NCBI GenBank assembly: GCA_005787685.1
Contig: SYAC01000011.1
Coordinates: 1-59,398 of the forward strand
DNA length: 59,398 nucleotides
Reading direction: 5' to 3'
Source: Planctomycetia bacterium
Lineage (GTDB): Bacteria; Planctomycetota; Phycisphaerae; Phycisphaerales; SM1A02
A program made the position numbers and the translations under genes. The notes under the pieces are model-generated. The model saw only the letters and a program-made list of their open reading frames with translations, was not told the DNA's origin and did no database searches. Below, piece after piece: positions 41,943 through 51,120 of the stretch (the stretch's first letter is position 1; every line of letters starts with the position of its first letter).

Positions 41943-43232
41943 TTATGCGGCGTTTCGCAGGGAAATCATGGCTTCTGCAAGCGCCCGCACCTGCTGCGCG
42001 CAGGCTGGCGCGCCTGGATATTTAATGGCTTCTTCAAGCACATCAATTGAGTGATTGGGTAACACGGCAAGAATTCGCTCAGCGGCCCAAGGCTCCAGTT
42101 CCAACATCATTGTTGCGACATCTTGACGAAATGATGGGTCCCCCTCAAGGCGTTGCACAAGCGTTGCCGCGATCAACGCTGGTTTTTCCGCCACACATGT
42201 ATGTAAGGCACACGCCAGAGGCGCGCTCCAAAATTCAAACTTGCCCAGTGCGGGCGCGGCGTGTTGGGGGTTGACTTGATTCAGCGCCGTATTTTCTAAA
42301 TTCCGCGACAAGCAATTCAACCCCTTCGCAGCGCGCGCCCAGCGCTTACGCCACAGGCCAATGCCCACCACTACTCCAATCAAAACTATGGACGCAACTA
42401 TCCAAATCCAAGTGGATTGCCAAACTTGCGTGCGCCACGGCACATTCGCCGGCGCATAATTTGCCAATTGATGCGAGGCCGCGTGCGTGAAGTCTGTGCG
42501 GGCGCTTTCTTTGGTATTCAAGGCATGCCCTGGGGCCACGGCGCTGGAATTCAAGGCCAGTTGCAATTCTTCCTGCTCACAGTCCGCCGCCAACATGAAA
42601 TCTGCGCGCGCCTCAAGCGCGGCGCCAGCATCCAAGGTTCGCGCGCGTATGCGGGCACCAGTGCGTTCATCAAGAACTTCAACATCCTCCGCGTTGACAT
42701 GCACAAGCGCTGCGCTCACCAATGAACCCGCGGCGTCCGCCAATACCACTGGCAATGATCCCGATCGCATACGGATGGAAACCACCGCCTTTGGCTTGTT
42801 CGCCAATAATTCCTGCTTACTGAATTGGCCATCATGCGCCAAAATAAAAACATTCTCCACATCGCCGCGGCGCATAAGCGACTGCTCCACTTGGGCTAAG
42901 GCATCTTTTATTTTTCTATCCTTGGCTTGCGCCGTTGTCAGAAACGGATTGGTGCTGCCCTCTAACCACGCTTGAATGCCCCCCAAAGAATTGGACCGCG
43001 TCCCTGTGTCTGTCAGTGCATCGGATTTCCTGACTTGGGGGAGCGTCATAGAGGCGGATTGAAATTGCCCAAGCGATGTTTGCTGCGATGCTTGCGCGGC
43101 CAAGGGGGCGCTTGTGCTGGATCGATAGCTCTTCCACGCCACGGCCCCAATGGGAACAGTGGCCGCAAGCACGGCGCCAAGCACCATCTGCGGTTTCCAT
43201 GAGAATAGATTTGTTTGCAATTTCACTTCCAC
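41943..43232 (-). CDS. FliF/YscJ-like membrane ring protein with a FliG-N-like end
   Basis: A 429-aa protein from GTG 43232. A span at about 15-35 is followed by a periplasmic part. Residues about 111-200 match the ring-building part of FliF/YscJ: a helix (DALAQVEQSLMRRGDVENV), then AHDGQFSKQ, then AVVSIRMRSGSLPVVLADAA and SLVSAALVHVNAEDVEVLDERTG. This corresponds to the FliF pattern 'ASVVLKLRPG...LVASAVPGL.PENVTVVD..G'. A second span (about 272-296) leads to a cytoplasmic end with FRQDVATMMLELEPWAAERILAVL, similar to FliG-N. The order span, ring motif, span, FliG-N-like is that of a FliF fused to the start of FliG. No other flagellar or secretion gene is near. Function is inferred, not shown. 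Confidence 0.65.
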   Translation of the reverse strand: MEVKLQTNLFSWKPQMVLGAVLAATVPIGAVAWKSYRSSTSAPLAAQASQQTSLGQFQSASMTLPQVRKSDALTDTGTRSNSLGGIQAWLEGSTNPFLTTAQAKDRKIKDALAQVEQSLMRRGDVENVFILAHDGQFSKQELLANKPKAVVSIRMRSGSLPVVLADAAGSLVSAALVHVNAEDVEVLDERTGARIRARTLDAGAALEARADFMLAADCEQEELQLALNSSAVAPGHALNTKESARTDFTHAASHQLANYAPANVPWRTQVWQSTWIWIVASIVLIGVVVGIGLWRKRWARAAKGLNCLSRNLENTALNQVNPQHAAPALGKFEFWSAPLACALHTCVAEKPALIAATLVQRLEGDPSFRQDVATMMLELEPWAAERILAVLPNHSIDVLEEAIKYPGAPACAQQVRALAEAMISLRNAA

Positions 43233-43447
43233 ATCGGGCCTCCATGCCCTTTCATTCGTTCACGCCCGGCGCTTTCAACGCCGCACAACGGCACGCAAAA
43301 ACCACCACGCTTCTTCGGCTGAATTACAATCAAAACGCCAAAAATTTATGCGGAACGCGGGTTGTGTTTGCCCCCTGCTCAACGACGGCCTGTCCATAAT
43401 GAAGTCGCACGCCGCACACGCAGCCAATGTCCCGCCAAAGACACCTA

Positions 43448-44995
43448 TTATTCCTGCAATGACTCGTCATCCACGGTGACGCCCTCAACTTTGGTTCTTG
43501 AAATCACATCAGGAATTCCCTCACCCGTTGCGCTCAGCAAACTAGGGATTGCGAGCACTGGCGAAAGCAACACCAACCCCTTGAGAAGATTGCGCACTAT
43601 GTGCTGCCACCATGCGGCGGGTTCGCCATTGATGCACACAACGCGCCCACCCATGAGGCGCTTACCCATGCTGCGGCCAAACAGGATTTCTTGCAACATG
43701 GAGAACGCGATGGCCGCGATAACCATGGCTAAATATGGAATAGACAATTGAATGTCGGCGCTCCACAGGGGCGGAATAAAAATCTGAACCGAATACGCTT
43801 CGAATAGGACAATCGAAACAATGGCGAATGGCAGCACATCAATGCCCGTTGCCGCCAGACGCCGCCACTTTTGGAGGGGCGTTGCAGGCGTATACGCAAG
43901 GGCTTGGCGATCCATGTCGCCATCAGTGGAACGCGTATTTTCCGCGGGATTCCCTGGCGAATTCAAAGAGCGCACCAAGAATGCCGCAATGATTGCACCC
44001 AGCGAAAGCACGCCCAGGATGGGCAGGTGATACCAGCGGCTGGCTTTTGAAACTTGTGTGCGCAGCACAACGGGTTGGGAAAATTGCGTCGCACCCGATG
44101 GCAGCGACGCAATCATCGATGCGCGCTCTATGGAGTTTTCAGTGCCATGTATCTGCAAACCGATCCATGCAAAGCTATTGCCGGCGCCAAGCGCGTCAGA
44201 AGTAAAATTTTTTGTCATTGGCAAGGCCACAATGGGAACGACCTCACCCGCTTCCACCCAATTCAATGTCTGTACTCCCGAAGGCTGACCAGTCACGCAA
44301 GCGAATCGAACCGCATGATCAATGGGGTATAAAAAATCCGCAACCTGGATGCGCGACTCAATCCATGCTTGTGATTCACGCTTGAAGCGCCTGATTGATT
44401 TGTCAGGGGTTTGGCCAAGCACATTCAATACGCCGCCAGCAACCACCAACCTTCGGTGAGCGCAATTGTTGATGAGCGTTGGAAGTTCGACCGCATTCCA
44501 CTGTCCCCCGCGCAACACGCGGGCCACTGTCTCGCCTTTGACAATGACCCAGGGTTCGCCGTTGAACGCCGCCAACGATTCCAGCGAATTTCCCACAATA
44601 CTTGGGCATAACTGCAGCGCACCGCCCTGGGTAATGAACCACAATTCACTTGCGGGATTCAGTTGCGTCGCACCTGAGACCACCTCCATCTTGTCATTGT
44701 GCGAGTCAAACACCACCCATACTTGCGCACCATCGGCGGCCACGGCGATTGGCTTGTCTTGAAAGATGGACGCCACTTGAAATTGCCGTTCATCATCGGA
44801 GAGTGCGTGATGATGCAATTCAAATTGATCCTTGGAGCCGTAGCTCTGCGTGGCAATCCACCACAAATGCGAGCCACCACTTGCGACCATGGTGGGCGTC
44901 GCGTCGAAGTTGGTGTTGGAGTTGGAGTGGGGCAATTGCGAAGCCGCCAACAACACCATGATCACCAGACACAGACACCGCACGAGATAGGTCAT
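43448..44995 (-). CDS. RDD-domain membrane protein with an extracytoplasmic N-terminal domain
   Basis: A 515-aa protein. The signal-like start MTYLVRCLCLVIMVLLAASQLP leads to a large soluble part (about 25-320) with repeated short beta motifs such as VAADGAQVWVVFDSHNDK and AFNGEPWVIVKGETVARVL, which suggests a beta-propeller. A span near 325-345 is followed by an RDD domain (RRLAATGIDVLPFA; FGRSMGKRLMGGRVVCING; WWQHIVRNLLKGLVLLSPV). RDD proteins are membrane proteins of mixed or unknown function. It lies 215 bp upstream of the FliF-like gene on the same strand, and its start overlaps the stop of the next upstream gene (44992). Confidence 0.8.
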   Translation of the reverse strand: MTYLVRCLCLVIMVLLAASQLPHSNSNTNFDATPTMVASGGSHLWWIATQSYGSKDQFELHHHALSDDERQFQVASIFQDKPIAVAADGAQVWVVFDSHNDKMEVVSGATQLNPASELWFITQGGALQLCPSIVGNSLESLAAFNGEPWVIVKGETVARVLRGGQWNAVELPTLINNCAHRRLVVAGGVLNVLGQTPDKSIRRFKRESQAWIESRIQVADFLYPIDHAVRFACVTGQPSGVQTLNWVEAGEVVPIVALPMTKNFTSDALGAGNSFAWIGLQIHGTENSIERASMIASLPSGATQFSQPVVLRTQVSKASRWYHLPILGVLSLGAIIAAFLVRSLNSPGNPAENTRSTDGDMDRQALAYTPATPLQKWRRLAATGIDVLPFAIVSIVLFEAYSVQIFIPPLWSADIQLSIPYLAMVIAAIAFSMLQEILFGRSMGKRLMGGRVVCINGEPAAWWQHIVRNLLKGLVLLSPVLAIPSLLSATGEGIPDVISRTKVEGVTVDDESLQE

Positions 44996-45957
44996 GGTGT
45001 AGGTTTGTCCTTGCTCACATCAATCACCTCCGCAGGAAGCATTACAGAGCGAATCACTTGGACATCAAACAAGCGATCCTTCAATCGATCCTCGCGCGCG
45101 CCGGGCTCATCCCAAAAGATTTGCCACACGCCAATATTCGACATGGACTTCAACGTGATCTTGCTCGCCACCATTGGTCGGTCCGCCATGGGCAAGTGGT
45201 TCATGTTCGCCATCACGGGCTCGCTCAGTTCACTTTCCGCAAGCACATTGCCTTTGGCATCCACAAGCCAAATATGGCTTGGAAATCCAGCATTTCGCTG
45301 TACTTCAACGCGCGTCCTTACCCATTGGCCGCGTGGCGCGCGGGCAAATTCAACGGTGAATGTTTGGTCTAGTTGCTGGGTCACGGCCACCTTGGCGGGC
45401 CACGGCGATGCGGCAAGCAACTCAAGCAACGCGTCGGGTCCAGCAAATGGTAAAAGCGAATCAGGCATGGGCATCGCGCGCGGACCAAGCCACAAGCGAC
45501 TGGGTTCGCGCTTTGGTTCAAACAACCACCACTGCGTGGAGTTGGCACCAGCCCACGCAAGTCGCTCGCCCAACTTTTCAGCGCGCAGAGAAATTTGCTC
45601 CCCACCATTTCGCCACGCCAGATCAATTTGAGCCTGCTCAAAGTGGTCGCCCTTCTCATCATGCCAACGCAACTCAGCGCTGCCGCGCGCGGCGAATTTG
45701 CGTAAACCAGCCACGCGATGATTTTGTTGCGCAACAATCTCCAACACATCAAGCGTTGGGGTGGGAGCCGGCGAAGTGGAACCACTCTTTTTTGGAGACG
45801 CAAGCTCGGATGCCTCGGAGGTGGATTCGCCCGCGATGGAGTCGCTGGATGTCTTGGTTGAATCGCAAGACACACACAGAACCGTGCAGATCAAGGCAAT
45901 CCATTCAATGAAAGAATAAATGACGCGGGCCATGAAAGAGCGCTCATCAAGCATCAA
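44992..45957 (-). CDS. hypothetical lipoprotein
   Basis: A 321-aa protein with a signal segment (IEWIALICTVLCVSC) whose last Cys fits a lipobox. A Ser/Thr/Pro-rich linker follows, then a beta-rich mature part (FAARGSAELRWHDEKGDHFEQ; RVEVQRNAGFPSHIWLVDAKGN) that recalls LolA/LolB-like or other outer-membrane-lipoprotein folds, but I cannot assign a family. The start is ATG 45957, or ATG 45933 which would avoid overlap with the previous gene. Its stop overlaps the RDD gene by 4 bp (ATGA), so the two are coupled, and it is preceded by the conserved unknown at 45947-46465 in the same orientation. Confidence 0.75.
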   Translation of the reverse strand: MMLDERSFMARVIYSFIEWIALICTVLCVSCDSTKTSSDSIAGESTSEASELASPKKSGSTSPAPTPTLDVLEIVAQQNHRVAGLRKFAARGSAELRWHDEKGDHFEQAQIDLAWRNGGEQISLRAEKLGERLAWAGANSTQWWLFEPKREPSRLWLGPRAMPMPDSLLPFAGPDALLELLAASPWPAKVAVTQQLDQTFTVEFARAPRGQWVRTRVEVQRNAGFPSHIWLVDAKGNVLAESELSEPVMANMNHLPMADRPMVASKITLKSMSNIGVWQIFWDEPGAREDRLKDRLFDVQVIRSVMLPAEVIDVSKDKPTP

Positions 45958-46465
45958 AGGCCGCGATCTCGCCCAACTCGTCCGCCAGGGCCTGCACCGC
46001 CGACTCGTCCAATTCTGGCCGCAACACTTCCACGGGTGCCGCGCCTTCCACGGCGCCGCGGCGCGCGAACAACCAGAATTCCTTTTCCTCCCGATGCTCC
46101 ACGCGTAATTGTTTCAATCGACGCTTGCGCAACAAGATCATGGCCAGCAACCATCGAATGGCGATTCGATTTGGACGATCGTCACCCGCAAGCCTTTCAA
46201 AAATTTCCTCCACCGCCTCGTCATCGATCACAATGCCGCGCTTGTGATCCGCCGCTGGCATAATGGTCTTCCAAAAACAGATCATGCCCTCGGGGCGGGC
46301 TCCATCAAGCCAAGCCGTCATGGAAAAATCAAGGCGCTCAAGATGACGCGTGGCATTTTCACGGATGGCGGACATACATGGCGTGCCCGCCGCAAGCACC
46401 TCGCCGCTGGCGGCGCAAAGGTAGGTTGCCTTGCCAATAGACAGTGGAGTTGCTTCACGATTCAT
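45947..46465 (-). CDS. conserved hypothetical protein (CXG...W..K type)
   Basis: A 172-aa soluble protein. An N-terminal CAASGEVLAAGTPC with two cysteines could form a small metal knuckle. Then come HLERLDFSMTAWLDGARPEGMICFWKTIMPAAD and an acidic helical part, DDEAVEEIFERLAGDDRPNRIAIRWLLAMILLRKRRLKQL. I believe this pattern recurs in planctomycetes and relatives as a protein of unknown function, but I cannot name it. It is divergent from cdaA, and the two start codons practically touch, so their promoters must lie within each other's coding sequence or further off. Confidence 0.7.
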   Translation of the reverse strand: MNREATPLSIGKATYLCAASGEVLAAGTPCMSAIRENATRHLERLDFSMTAWLDGARPEGMICFWKTIMPAADHKRGIVIDDEAVEEIFERLAGDDRPNRIAIRWLLAMILLRKRRLKQLRVEHREEKEFWLFARRGAVEGAAPVEVLRPELDESAVQALADELGEIAAFDA

Positions 46466-47573
46466 GATTGAATCCTATCGCCTTGCCCCGCTCTTGGCGT
46501 TGCCTGCGTGGTACAGTTTGCGCGTGTTCGACAGACTCACCCAACTCTTTCACGGCGGGAACCCGCTCTCGATTGCCATTGAATTATTGTTGATTTTTTG
46601 CGGCGTCATGCTCATTCTTCGCTTTCTGCAGGGCACCCGCGGCGCCGGCGTGTTTAAGGGAATTATTGTGCTGATTGCGGTGCTGGTGCTTGGCATCCGC
46701 TTCGCCGGACTGTTCAGCGAGACTTTCTCCCGCCTGCGGTTTCTAAGCGAGGGGCTTTTGGGAACCATCGCCATTTTCATGCTGGTCATTTTCCAACCTG
46801 AATTGCGCCAAGCCATGGTTCGTATTGGTCAAACCATGTCGCCGAGCGAGCGCCGTCGAATTGATCCAGTTGTGGACGCGCTTGAGGGCGCGGTTGAATT
46901 TTTAAGCCGCAACCAATTTGGCGCGCTGATTGTGATTGAGCGCGGCACTTCGCTTGCGGGGTTGGCGGGCCAAGGCGTTGCCATGGATGCCACGATGAGC
47001 GCCGAACTTATTGAAAGTATCTTTTGGCCCTCAAGCCCGCTGCATGATTTGGCGGTCGTGATTCGTGGCGAACGAATTGCCGCGGCCAGCGTGCAACTTC
47101 CACTGGCCGACCCCGTGGCTGGAATGAAATTGGGCGCGCGCCACCGCGCGGCCATGGGGGCAACATTGGAAAGTGATTGCGTGGTTGTTGTGGTGAGCGA
47201 GGAAAACGGCCTGATTCGATTCGCCGAACGCGGAGAATTATCTCAACCCGTTCAATTTGACGAATTCGCCTTGGGGTTGCGCCGCCGACTTTCGCGTGGC
47301 TTGCGGCAGCCCACACAACGATCATTGTTTGGTCGCTTCATTCGCCGCGTGGGTGGTGTTGATGCGCCCATGGTGAATCTGCCAGACCACTCTGAGCATT
47401 CGGAATTAAACGCCGCGGCAACATTGGCCGCCGCGCAAGAAGAACGCGCGCAAATTGAACACAGCGAGGATTATTTCAAGGACAACGACCACCATAGAGG
47501 CGGCGATGATGCGCACGAAGTGGATCCAACCAATAGCGATTCCGATGATCGTCCAAACAGGCGCAACAACTAA
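46464..47573 (+). CDS. cdaA: diadenylate cyclase CdaA (DisA_N domain) with altered DGA motif
   Basis: A membrane enzyme that makes cyclic di-AMP from two ATP. Three hydrophobic spans (about 30-100) are followed by the DAC domain (about 105-260). The two catalytic motifs are visible: the first as PLHDLAVVIRG, D195-L196-A197, where the family consensus is DGA; the second as GARHRAA, R226-H227-R228, where the consensus is GTRHRAA. The C-terminal tail is acidic and disordered. The start is uncertain: ATG 46464 is used, GTG 46524 is an alternative before the first span. It is followed by ybbR with a 1-bp TAATG overlap, the usual cdaA-cdaR pair. Confidence 0.9.
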   Translation: MIESYRLAPLLALPAWYSLRVFDRLTQLFHGGNPLSIAIELLLIFCGVMLILRFLQGTRGAGVFKGIIVLIAVLVLGIRFAGLFSETFSRLRFLSEGLLGTIAIFMLVIFQPELRQAMVRIGQTMSPSERRRIDPVVDALEGAVEFLSRNQFGALIVIERGTSLAGLAGQGVAMDATMSAELIESIFWPSSPLHDLAVVIRGERIAAASVQLPLADPVAGMKLGARHRAAMGATLESDCVVVVVSEENGLIRFAERGELSQPVQFDEFALGLRRRLSRGLRQPTQRSLFGRFIRRVGGVDAPMVNLPDHSEHSELNAAATLAAAQEERAQIEHSEDYFKDNDHHRGGDDAHEVDPTNSDSDDRPNRRNN

Positions 47574-48634
47574 TGAGAAATTGGAGCGCAAATCTATCAA
47601 CATGGTTCGTGGCAGCTATCGCCACACTTTTAATTTGGACTTGGGCCGCGGATCGAACCCGTGAGACCCGCGAACTCAAAGGCACAATTTCATTTCGCTC
47701 ATCCGATCCCAAGCAACACTTTGTGGATCCCATCAAACCGCTTGCCATCACTCTTTCAATCAAAGCCAGTCCCGCAAGCATTGATCGCATTCAAACATTG
47801 CTTGAAGAAAACTTAATAATCCCCAGCGGCACCCCTGGGTTTCCAACCAGCCCGGGCGTCCACAACATCATGCTTGTGGAGGCGCTGAATAATTTGTCGC
47901 AAATTATCGCCACCGACGCCACCATTCTCACCTCGCGGCCCGAGTCCGCAAAAGTGGCCATTGGCGATCTCACCACCACGCAATTTCCATTGTCCGCGAA
48001 AATTTCTTTGGCCGAGTATGAATCCGCGTCCATCAATCCATCGGTGGTCTTGGTCACGCTGCCAACTTCCGCCATTGATGCCATGAAAAATTTGCAGGTG
48101 GAAGCCGTGGTGGACACCAAGGATTTGTCCACCGGAAAAAATACCGCTCCAGCACGATTGCAATTACCCGAATCTGTGGGTGTGAAATCGGATCAAGTGA
48201 CATTTGTTCCCGACCAAGCGGTCGTCACATTCACCCTGCGGCGCAAAACCGACAATATCAAGTTGGCGACTGTGCCCTTGCAAATTGCCGCCTCGCCCAC
48301 GGATCTCAAAGGTTTCGACATCATATTTGCGCAAGACGACGGTGTTCTGCGCGATGTGATTTTGATTGGCCCGCCCACCGCGCTGAAGGACATTGAGAGC
48401 GGCAAGTTCGCCGTAGCCGCGATTGTTCCACTTAACAGCGGTGATCTTGGCAGCAAAGTCGCGAAGAAGGCTATTTCAAATTGGATTCTGCCGCCAGGAG
48501 TCAGCGTAGAAAGCGTGGGCGGGAAGCAAATTGTGAATCCAGAAATCGCGCTCAAGATTGAGCCGCGCACATCCCAGGCAATTACGCCAGAGGCGGACAC
48601 CGAACCTCCGCTACCCACTCCCAACAGTCCTTGA
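47573..48634 (+). CDS. ybbR: YbbR-domain protein (CdaR-like regulator of CdaA)
   Basis: A 353-aa protein with an N-terminal membrane span (about 8-26, WFVAAIATLLIWTWAADRT) and a long extracytoplasmic part of repeated beta modules of the YbbR type, seen as segments such as KPLAITLSIKASPASIDRI, SVVLVTLPTSAIDAMKNLQV and NIKLATVPLQIAASPTDLKGF. In Firmicutes such proteins (CdaR) bind and adjust the cyclase CdaA. The start overlaps the cdaA stop by one base. A Pro/Thr-rich end closes the protein. It faces tyrS across 71 bp that hold no clear hairpin. Confidence 0.88.
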   Translation: MRNWSANLSTWFVAAIATLLIWTWAADRTRETRELKGTISFRSSDPKQHFVDPIKPLAITLSIKASPASIDRIQTLLEENLIIPSGTPGFPTSPGVHNIMLVEALNNLSQIIATDATILTSRPESAKVAIGDLTTTQFPLSAKISLAEYESASINPSVVLVTLPTSAIDAMKNLQVEAVVDTKDLSTGKNTAPARLQLPESVGVKSDQVTFVPDQAVVTFTLRRKTDNIKLATVPLQIAASPTDLKGFDIIFAQDDGVLRDVILIGPPTALKDIESGKFAVAAIVPLNSGDLGSKVAKKAISNWILPPGVSVESVGGKQIVNPEIALKIEPRTSQAITPEADTEPPLPTPNSP

Positions 48635-48705
48635 TTGGCGTGGCGCGGGCGTATTTGAAAACTTTTTTTGGGCGCGCTGGCAAACTTTCCGTCAAAGCAC
48701 GCCGA

Positions 48706-49986
48706 TTATTTTTCAACGCGCAACGCATGCCACTGCTTTTTACCGCGGCGCAGCAAGATGGTGCAGCCATGCAGCACATCTTTGCCCGTCACCTTGGCGT
48801 CGGCAGCGGCCTTCTCGCCATTCACGCTCACGGCGCCCGCAGCCAAAAAATCGCGCGACTCGCGCTTGCTTGCGGCCAGTGGCGTGGTGGCCAACAGATC
48901 AAGTAACGCCACGCCGTCGCCCTCAAGCGCGCTGGCGGGGATTGCCGTGCTGGTTAAATCGTGAGTGACTTCGGCCAACAACTGCGCGTCCAGCGCGCGA
49001 ATATCACCAGAAAAAAGCGCCGACGCTGCTGCTTTTGCGCGCGCCACTTCGGCGTCGCCGTGGATCATTTGCGTGGCGGCGTCGGCCAACGCCTTTTGCG
49101 CCGCGCGCTCGGAAGGATTGGATTTTTGCGCGGCTTCAAGCGCCTCAATGGTGGCGCGATCAAAAAATGTGAACCAGCGCAGCAACTTTCCAACCTCCTC
49201 GTCGGAGGCATTGAGCCAGAACTGGTGAAAGCGGTACGGCGAGGTTCGCTGCGCGCTCAGCCACACATTTCCAGATTCGCTCTTTCCAAATTTCGTTCCG
49301 TCGCTTTTGAGCAACAGCGGCGCGGTTAGGCCAAATCCCTCGCCTTGCGAAAGCCGACGAATTAAGTCAATGCCACTAAGAATATTTCCGTATTGATCGC
49401 TGCCACCCATTTGCACCGTGCAGCGATGTGCCTTGAACAAATGCGCGAAGTCATACGCCTGCAAGATCATGTAGCTGAACTCGGTGTAACTTAACCCCTG
49501 CTCACGGCTTTCAAGTCGATTGGCCACGCTGTCGCGCGTGACCATTTGATTCACGCTGAAATGTTTTCCCACATCGCGCAGCACCTCGATGTAGCCCATC
49601 TTCAACAACCACTCGGCGTTGTCCACAATGACGGCCGCGTTGGGCCCGGTGAAATCAAGCAGCTTCTCAAAAATCTTACGCTGCCCCGCCACATTTTTTT
49701 TCACCTGTTCGGGATCAAGCAGTTGGCGCTCGCTGCTTTTCCCGCTGGGATCGCCAATTAAACCGGTTGCGCCACCCATGACCACAATGGGCTTGTGGCC
49801 GCAGCGCTGCAAGCGCGCCAACAACATGGCGGACACCAAATTTCCAACCGTCAAACTGTCAGCGGTTGGATCAAAGCCCGCATACGCGACTCGACCAGGC
49901 GTGGCCATGTGCGCGGCCAGCCCCTCGGTGGTTTGATGCACCATGCCACGCCACGACAATTCAGCCACGAAGTCCGATTGATTCAT
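48706..49986 (-). CDS. tyrS: tyrosyl-tRNA synthetase
   Basis: Charges tRNA-Tyr. The 426-aa class I enzyme has the nucleotide site GFDPTADSLTVGNL, in which the HIGH signature reads T46-V47-G48-N49. The KMSKS equivalent KFGKS in GTKFGKSESGNVWL is normal for this family. Other marks are GHKPIVVMGGATGLIGDPSGK, YTEFSYMILQAYDFAHL and GGSDQYGNI. A C-terminal S4 RNA-binding domain ends the protein (SKRESRDFLAAGAVSVNGEK). Length is standard. The loss of both His of HIGH is worth a check; I recall some TyrRS branches with similar changes. Confidence 0.95.
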   Translation of the reverse strand: MNQSDFVAELSWRGMVHQTTEGLAAHMATPGRVAYAGFDPTADSLTVGNLVSAMLLARLQRCGHKPIVVMGGATGLIGDPSGKSSERQLLDPEQVKKNVAGQRKIFEKLLDFTGPNAAVIVDNAEWLLKMGYIEVLRDVGKHFSVNQMVTRDSVANRLESREQGLSYTEFSYMILQAYDFAHLFKAHRCTVQMGGSDQYGNILSGIDLIRRLSQGEGFGLTAPLLLKSDGTKFGKSESGNVWLSAQRTSPYRFHQFWLNASDEEVGKLLRWFTFFDRATIEALEAAQKSNPSERAAQKALADAATQMIHGDAEVARAKAAASALFSGDIRALDAQLLAEVTHDLTSTAIPASALEGDGVALLDLLATTPLAASKRESRDFLAAGAVSVNGEKAAADAKVTGKDVLHGCTILLRRGKKQWHALRVEK

Positions 49987-50006
49987 GCGCTATATCCGCT
50001 CACAAT

Positions 50007-51086
50007 TTAGTGCGCCATCGCCGCGCTCTTGGATTGAATACTGGCCATCAACTCCGTCCAGCTACTCACGAATGAAGCCGCGCCTTCTACTTGCAATTCA
50101 TTGCCAACTTTTTCAATGGAGCAACCGGCTTTCTCCAAGGCCGCAACGGTCGCTGGCCCTGTTCCACCGTCGGTTCGAATCACGCCATCGAGCGAGCCAT
50201 GATCAAAGAAATCATTCAGCGTGGACTCTGGCATGGTGTTCACCGTGCGCGCCGCGGCGAGTGCCTTCACATACATGATGTCGGCCAGCTTTGGATCCTT
50301 GGTGCTGGTGCTGGCGAATAGAAATCGCTGCGGACGAGCGCCGGCGGCTTGCAACTTCAAGAAGCGATCACTGGCATAGAGCGCGCAATATTCCTTGTAG
50401 CAGACTTGCGCTACGGCAATGCCCGCGGTGTTCTTCAAATTGTCGGGCAACATGGGAGCGGTCTTCTTGTCCCATCGGCTCACAAACATGCTGGCCACGC
50501 TCTCCACGGTGACGGGTTTGCCCTCTTTCATGCGGCGTTCAAGGCCTTTCAGGTATGCGTCGGCCGCGGCCAGATATTGCTTGGGGCTGAACAGCAGCGT
50601 GATATTTAATGAAATTCCGCGATAGGTCAGTTCCTCAATCGCAGGCAACCCTTCGGCGGTACCTGGGACTTTTATAAATAGATTTGGCCTATTCGCCTTG
50701 GCTTGCAAAGTCACGGCTTGATCGATTGTTGTCTTTGCGTCGCGCGCGAGCAACGGACTCACTTCAAGACTGACCCATCCATCCACGCCACCAGTGAGCG
50801 CGTAAATTGGCTTGAACAAATCGGCGGCCTTGGTGAGGTCGGTGATGGCAAGTTCAAAGAAAAGATTTTCGCCATCGATGCCCTTTGCAAGCAATTCACG
50901 AATTTGCGGATCGTAATCATTGGAGCCGGTAATGGCCTTCTCAAAAATAGTTGGATTGCTCGTCAAGCCGACGACGCTGTAGCCATCAATATATTTCTTT
51001 AGTTGCCCACTCTGCAACATACTGCGGGTGATGTTGTCGACCCAAATACTTTGTCCTGCGATTGAAAGAAGCGCTGTCGCTTTCAT
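50007..51086 (-). CDS. tal: transaldolase
   Basis: A cytoplasmic enzyme of the pentose phosphate pathway that moves a dihydroxyacetone unit between sugars. The 359-aa protein has the N-terminal signature GQSIWVDNITRSML and GLTSNPTIFEKAI, and the Schiff-base Lys in NLFIKVPGTAEGLPAIE. Further along it has GISLNITLLFSPKQY and the C-terminal GSLDGVIRTDGG. This is the longer two-domain actinobacterial/cyanobacterial-like type. AAGGAG precedes ATG 51086. It is divergent from pgi, with about 155 bp between starts that hold an extended -10 for pgi. Confidence 0.95.
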   Translation of the reverse strand: MKATALLSIAGQSIWVDNITRSMLQSGQLKKYIDGYSVVGLTSNPTIFEKAITGSNDYDPQIRELLAKGIDGENLFFELAITDLTKAADLFKPIYALTGGVDGWVSLEVSPLLARDAKTTIDQAVTLQAKANRPNLFIKVPGTAEGLPAIEELTYRGISLNITLLFSPKQYLAAADAYLKGLERRMKEGKPVTVESVASMFVSRWDKKTAPMLPDNLKNTAGIAVAQVCYKEYCALYASDRFLKLQAAGARPQRFLFASTSTKDPKLADIMYVKALAAARTVNTMPESTLNDFFDHGSLDGVIRTDGGTGPATVAALEKAGCSIEKVGNELQVEGAASFVSSWTELMASIQSKSAAMAH

Positions 51087-51111
51087 GAAAATCTCCTTGA
51101 AAGAAAGAATA

Positions 51112-51120
51112 TGATATAAT
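51112..51120 (+). promoter_or_regulatory. extended -10 promoter of pgi
   Basis: TGATATAAT: a consensus -10 TATAAT (51115-51120) with the TGN extension. No clear -35 is seen, as is allowed for extended -10 promoters. The leader to ATG 51241 would be about 115 bases. Confidence 0.5.

Noticed and set aside
43233-43447. tRNA or other structured RNA in the gap before the FliF-like gene
   Set aside because: I looked for a T-arm GGTTCGA box, an acceptor stem and a CCA end and saw none. No convincing structure in this 215-bp gap or the other short gaps.
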